Part shown: piece after piece, positions 5,016 to 5,867 of the stretch
Layout of the letters: each line of letters starts with the position of its first letter
Numbering within the stretch: position 1 is the stretch's first letter
Source: an uncultured Caryophanales bacterium
GTDB lineage: Bacteria > Bacillota_I > Bacilli_A > RFN20 > CAG-826
Direction of reading: 5' to 3'
DNA: 5,867 nucleotides
Assembly: GCA_947303105.1 (NCBI GenBank)
Contig: CAMYXQ010000057.1
Coordinates: 1 to 5,867 of the forward strand
The notes under the pieces: generated by a model
Databases searched by the model: none
What the model saw: only the letters and a program-made list of their open reading frames with translations
What the model was told of the DNA's origin: nothing
Made by a program: the position numbers and the translations under genes

Positions 5016-5782
5016 AAATCACCATTTTGACTTTATTCCCCGAAATGTTCGAAGGCGTCTTCTCCGCCTCGATTTTGAAGCGCGCCCTCGGAAAGGGCGT
5101 CGCCGAGATCGAGATCAAGAACATCCGCGACTACACCAAGGACAAATACGGCCGCACCGACACCCCGCCGATCGGGGGCGGAGCCGGCCTCATCCAGAAG
5201 TGCCAGCCGATCGTGGACGCCATCAAAGACGTCAGAGGGAATAACAGTCATGTCGTCCTCTTCTCGCCCCGTGGCGAGGCTTATAACGAAGCGAAGGCGA
5301 AAGAATACGCCAAACTCGACCACCTCGTCCTCGTCTGCGGCCATTACGAAGGCGTGGACGAACGGGTGAACGCCTATTGCGACGAGCTCCTCTCGATCGG
5401 CGACTAGATCCTCACCGGCGGCGAGATCCCCGCGATGGCGGTCGCCGATTCGGTCATCCGTCTTCTAGACGGGGCCATCACCGGGGAATCCTTATCGGAC
5501 GAATCATTCAATGAACCGTTATTAGAATATCCCCAATACACCGAACCGTATGACTACGAAGGCGAGAAGGTGCCGGATATCCTCTATTCCGGGAACCATG
5601 AGGCCATCGCCAAGTGGCGCCGCCTCCAAGCCCTGAAACTCACCAAGAAATACCGGCCCGATCTCTTCGCCCAGCTTGAGTTATCCAAACAGGATCTCAA
5701 ACTGCTCAAAGAAGACGAGGAAGGCATCCGGCCGAAATGGGAAAAGGACGCCTTGGAGAAGGGTAAGAAATTCATCAAATAA
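5012..5782 (+). pseudogene. trmD: tRNA (guanine-N1)-methyltransferase TrmD, interrupted by in-frame TAG
   Basis: TrmD transfers methyl from S-adenosylmethionine to N1 of G37 in tRNAs, preventing +1 frameshifting; it is usually essential or nearly so. The frame spans 257 codons including the final TAA (Bacillus TrmD is about 243 residues) but codon 132 is TAG (5405-5407). Before it are MKITILTLFPEMFEGVF, IGGGAGLIQKCQP, SPRGEAY and VCGHYEGVDERV. After it, in the same frame, are ILTGGEIPAMAVADSVIRLL, SDESF with the likely catalytic Asp, LLEYPQYTEP, VPDILYSGNH and WRRLQALKLT. The stop replaces the Tyr of GDY(V/I)LTGGE in the SPOUT knot that binds the cofactor. As written, the gene gives an inactive 131-residue fragment; a possible restart at 5435 would lack the first knot strands. 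No other defect is visible, so a base-call error, a recent mutation or suppression are all possible. Confidence 0.9.
5405..5407 (+). other. In-frame TAG at a conserved Tyr codon of trmD
   Basis: The codons read SIGD-TAG-ILTGGEIPA. The family has Tyr (sometimes Phe) at this place, so one third-base change, TAC or TAT to TAG, would explain it. Coding character and conserved motifs continue without a shift for 125 codons downstream. Confidence 0.95.
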
Positions 5783-5807
5783 AAAGACGCCAAATGGCGC
5801 CTTTTTT
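5781..5807. terminator. Bidirectional intrinsic terminator between trmD and ffh
   Basis: GACGCC (5786-5791) and GGCGCC (5796-5801) pair around AAAT, extended by A residues (5781-5785) facing a run of six T (5802-5807). On the plus strand there is one A-C mismatch; on the minus strand the same position is a G-U pair and the stem is followed by TTTTT. It therefore serves both convergent genes, beginning at the trmD stop and ending one base before the ffh stop. Confidence 0.85.
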
Positions 5808-5808
5808 G

Positions 5809-5867
5809 TTACATTCCTCCGAAGCGGCCTTTGCCCGACTTCTGATATTGTTTGAACTGCTTCATCA
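5809..5867 (-). CDS. ffh: Probable signal recognition particle protein Ffh, C-terminal tail (partial)
   Basis: Only the last 18 complete codons and TAA are in the window: MKQFKQYQKSGKGRFGGM. A Met/Gln/Lys-rich helix end followed by a Gly-Lys-Arg tail is typical of the end of the M domain of Ffh, the SRP GTPase that binds 4.5S/scRNA and signal peptides of nascent membrane proteins. Gene order supports this, since ffh normally flanks rpsP in Firmicutes. The fragment is too short to prove the identity by sequence alone; another short basic protein tail remains possible. Confidence 0.58.
   Translation of the reverse strand, partial: MKQFKQYQKSGKGRFGGM

Noticed and set aside
5012..5782. TrmD split by a frameshift into two genes
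   Set aside because: Both halves are in the same frame; only the TAG codon separates them and no base insertion or deletion is needed.
734..5782. Mycoplasma-type code with TGA as Trp
   Set aside because: rimM ends in TGA in a typical ATGA overlap with trmD, and all Trp codons in the recognised genes are TGG.
3008..5810. Shared CTTTTTTGTT at 3008-3017 and 5801-5810 as recombination repeats for the inversion
   Set aside because: The copies are in direct, not inverted, orientation and each is just the T tract of a terminator, so they do not explain an inversion.

Overview
The window looks like chromosomal housekeeping DNA from a low-GC-ancestry Gram-positive bacterium (Firmicutes/Bacilli-type, possibly an uncultured relative), although its own base composition is moderate, about half GC by eye. 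The evidence is the gene set ffh, rpsP, khpA, rimM, trmD, rplS, rbgA, rnhB, dprA, which is a classic Firmicutes neighbourhood, together with strong Shine-Dalgarno sites and use of TAA, TGA and TAG as stops. TGA ends rimM and Trp is always TGG in the genes read here, so this is not the mycoplasma code.

Layout. On the minus strand from right to left: the 3' tail of a gene that is probably ffh (5809-5867), a glycerophosphodiester phosphodiesterase (3021-3767), rplS (2219-2575, own promoter, leader and terminator), rbgA (1341-2144), rnhB (734-1351, overlapping rbgA) and the 5' part of dprA (running off the left edge at 1). On the plus strand lies a compact operon, rpsP-khpA-rimM-trmD (3916-5782), with its own sigma-A promoter and a bidirectional terminator shared with ffh. 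The 445-base gap 2576-3020 is not empty. It holds the rplS promoter and leader, a possible 21-codon hydrophobic micro-ORF on the plus strand, two long hairpins and a strong plus-strand intrinsic terminator, which together suggest a small unannotated transcript.

How the genes fit together. Most act in translation. S16 and L19 are ribosomal proteins, RimM matures the 30S subunit, RbgA matures the 50S subunit, TrmD makes m1G37 in tRNA, KhpA is a small RNA-binding KH protein and Ffh targets nascent membrane proteins. RNase HII and DprA belong to DNA maintenance and transformation. Compared with the usual order ffh-rpsP-khpA-rimM-trmD-rplS-rbgA-rnhB-dprA, the window is explained exactly by one inversion of the rpsP-trmD block, with the phosphodiesterase gene at one breakpoint.

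The two strongest oddities are an in-frame TAG in trmD, exactly where the conserved S-adenosylmethionine-binding Tyr of the GDY(V/I)LTGGE motif is expected, with an otherwise intact gene on both sides, and the inversion itself. RbgA also appears to lack the usual G5 region and has Ser for Asn in G4.
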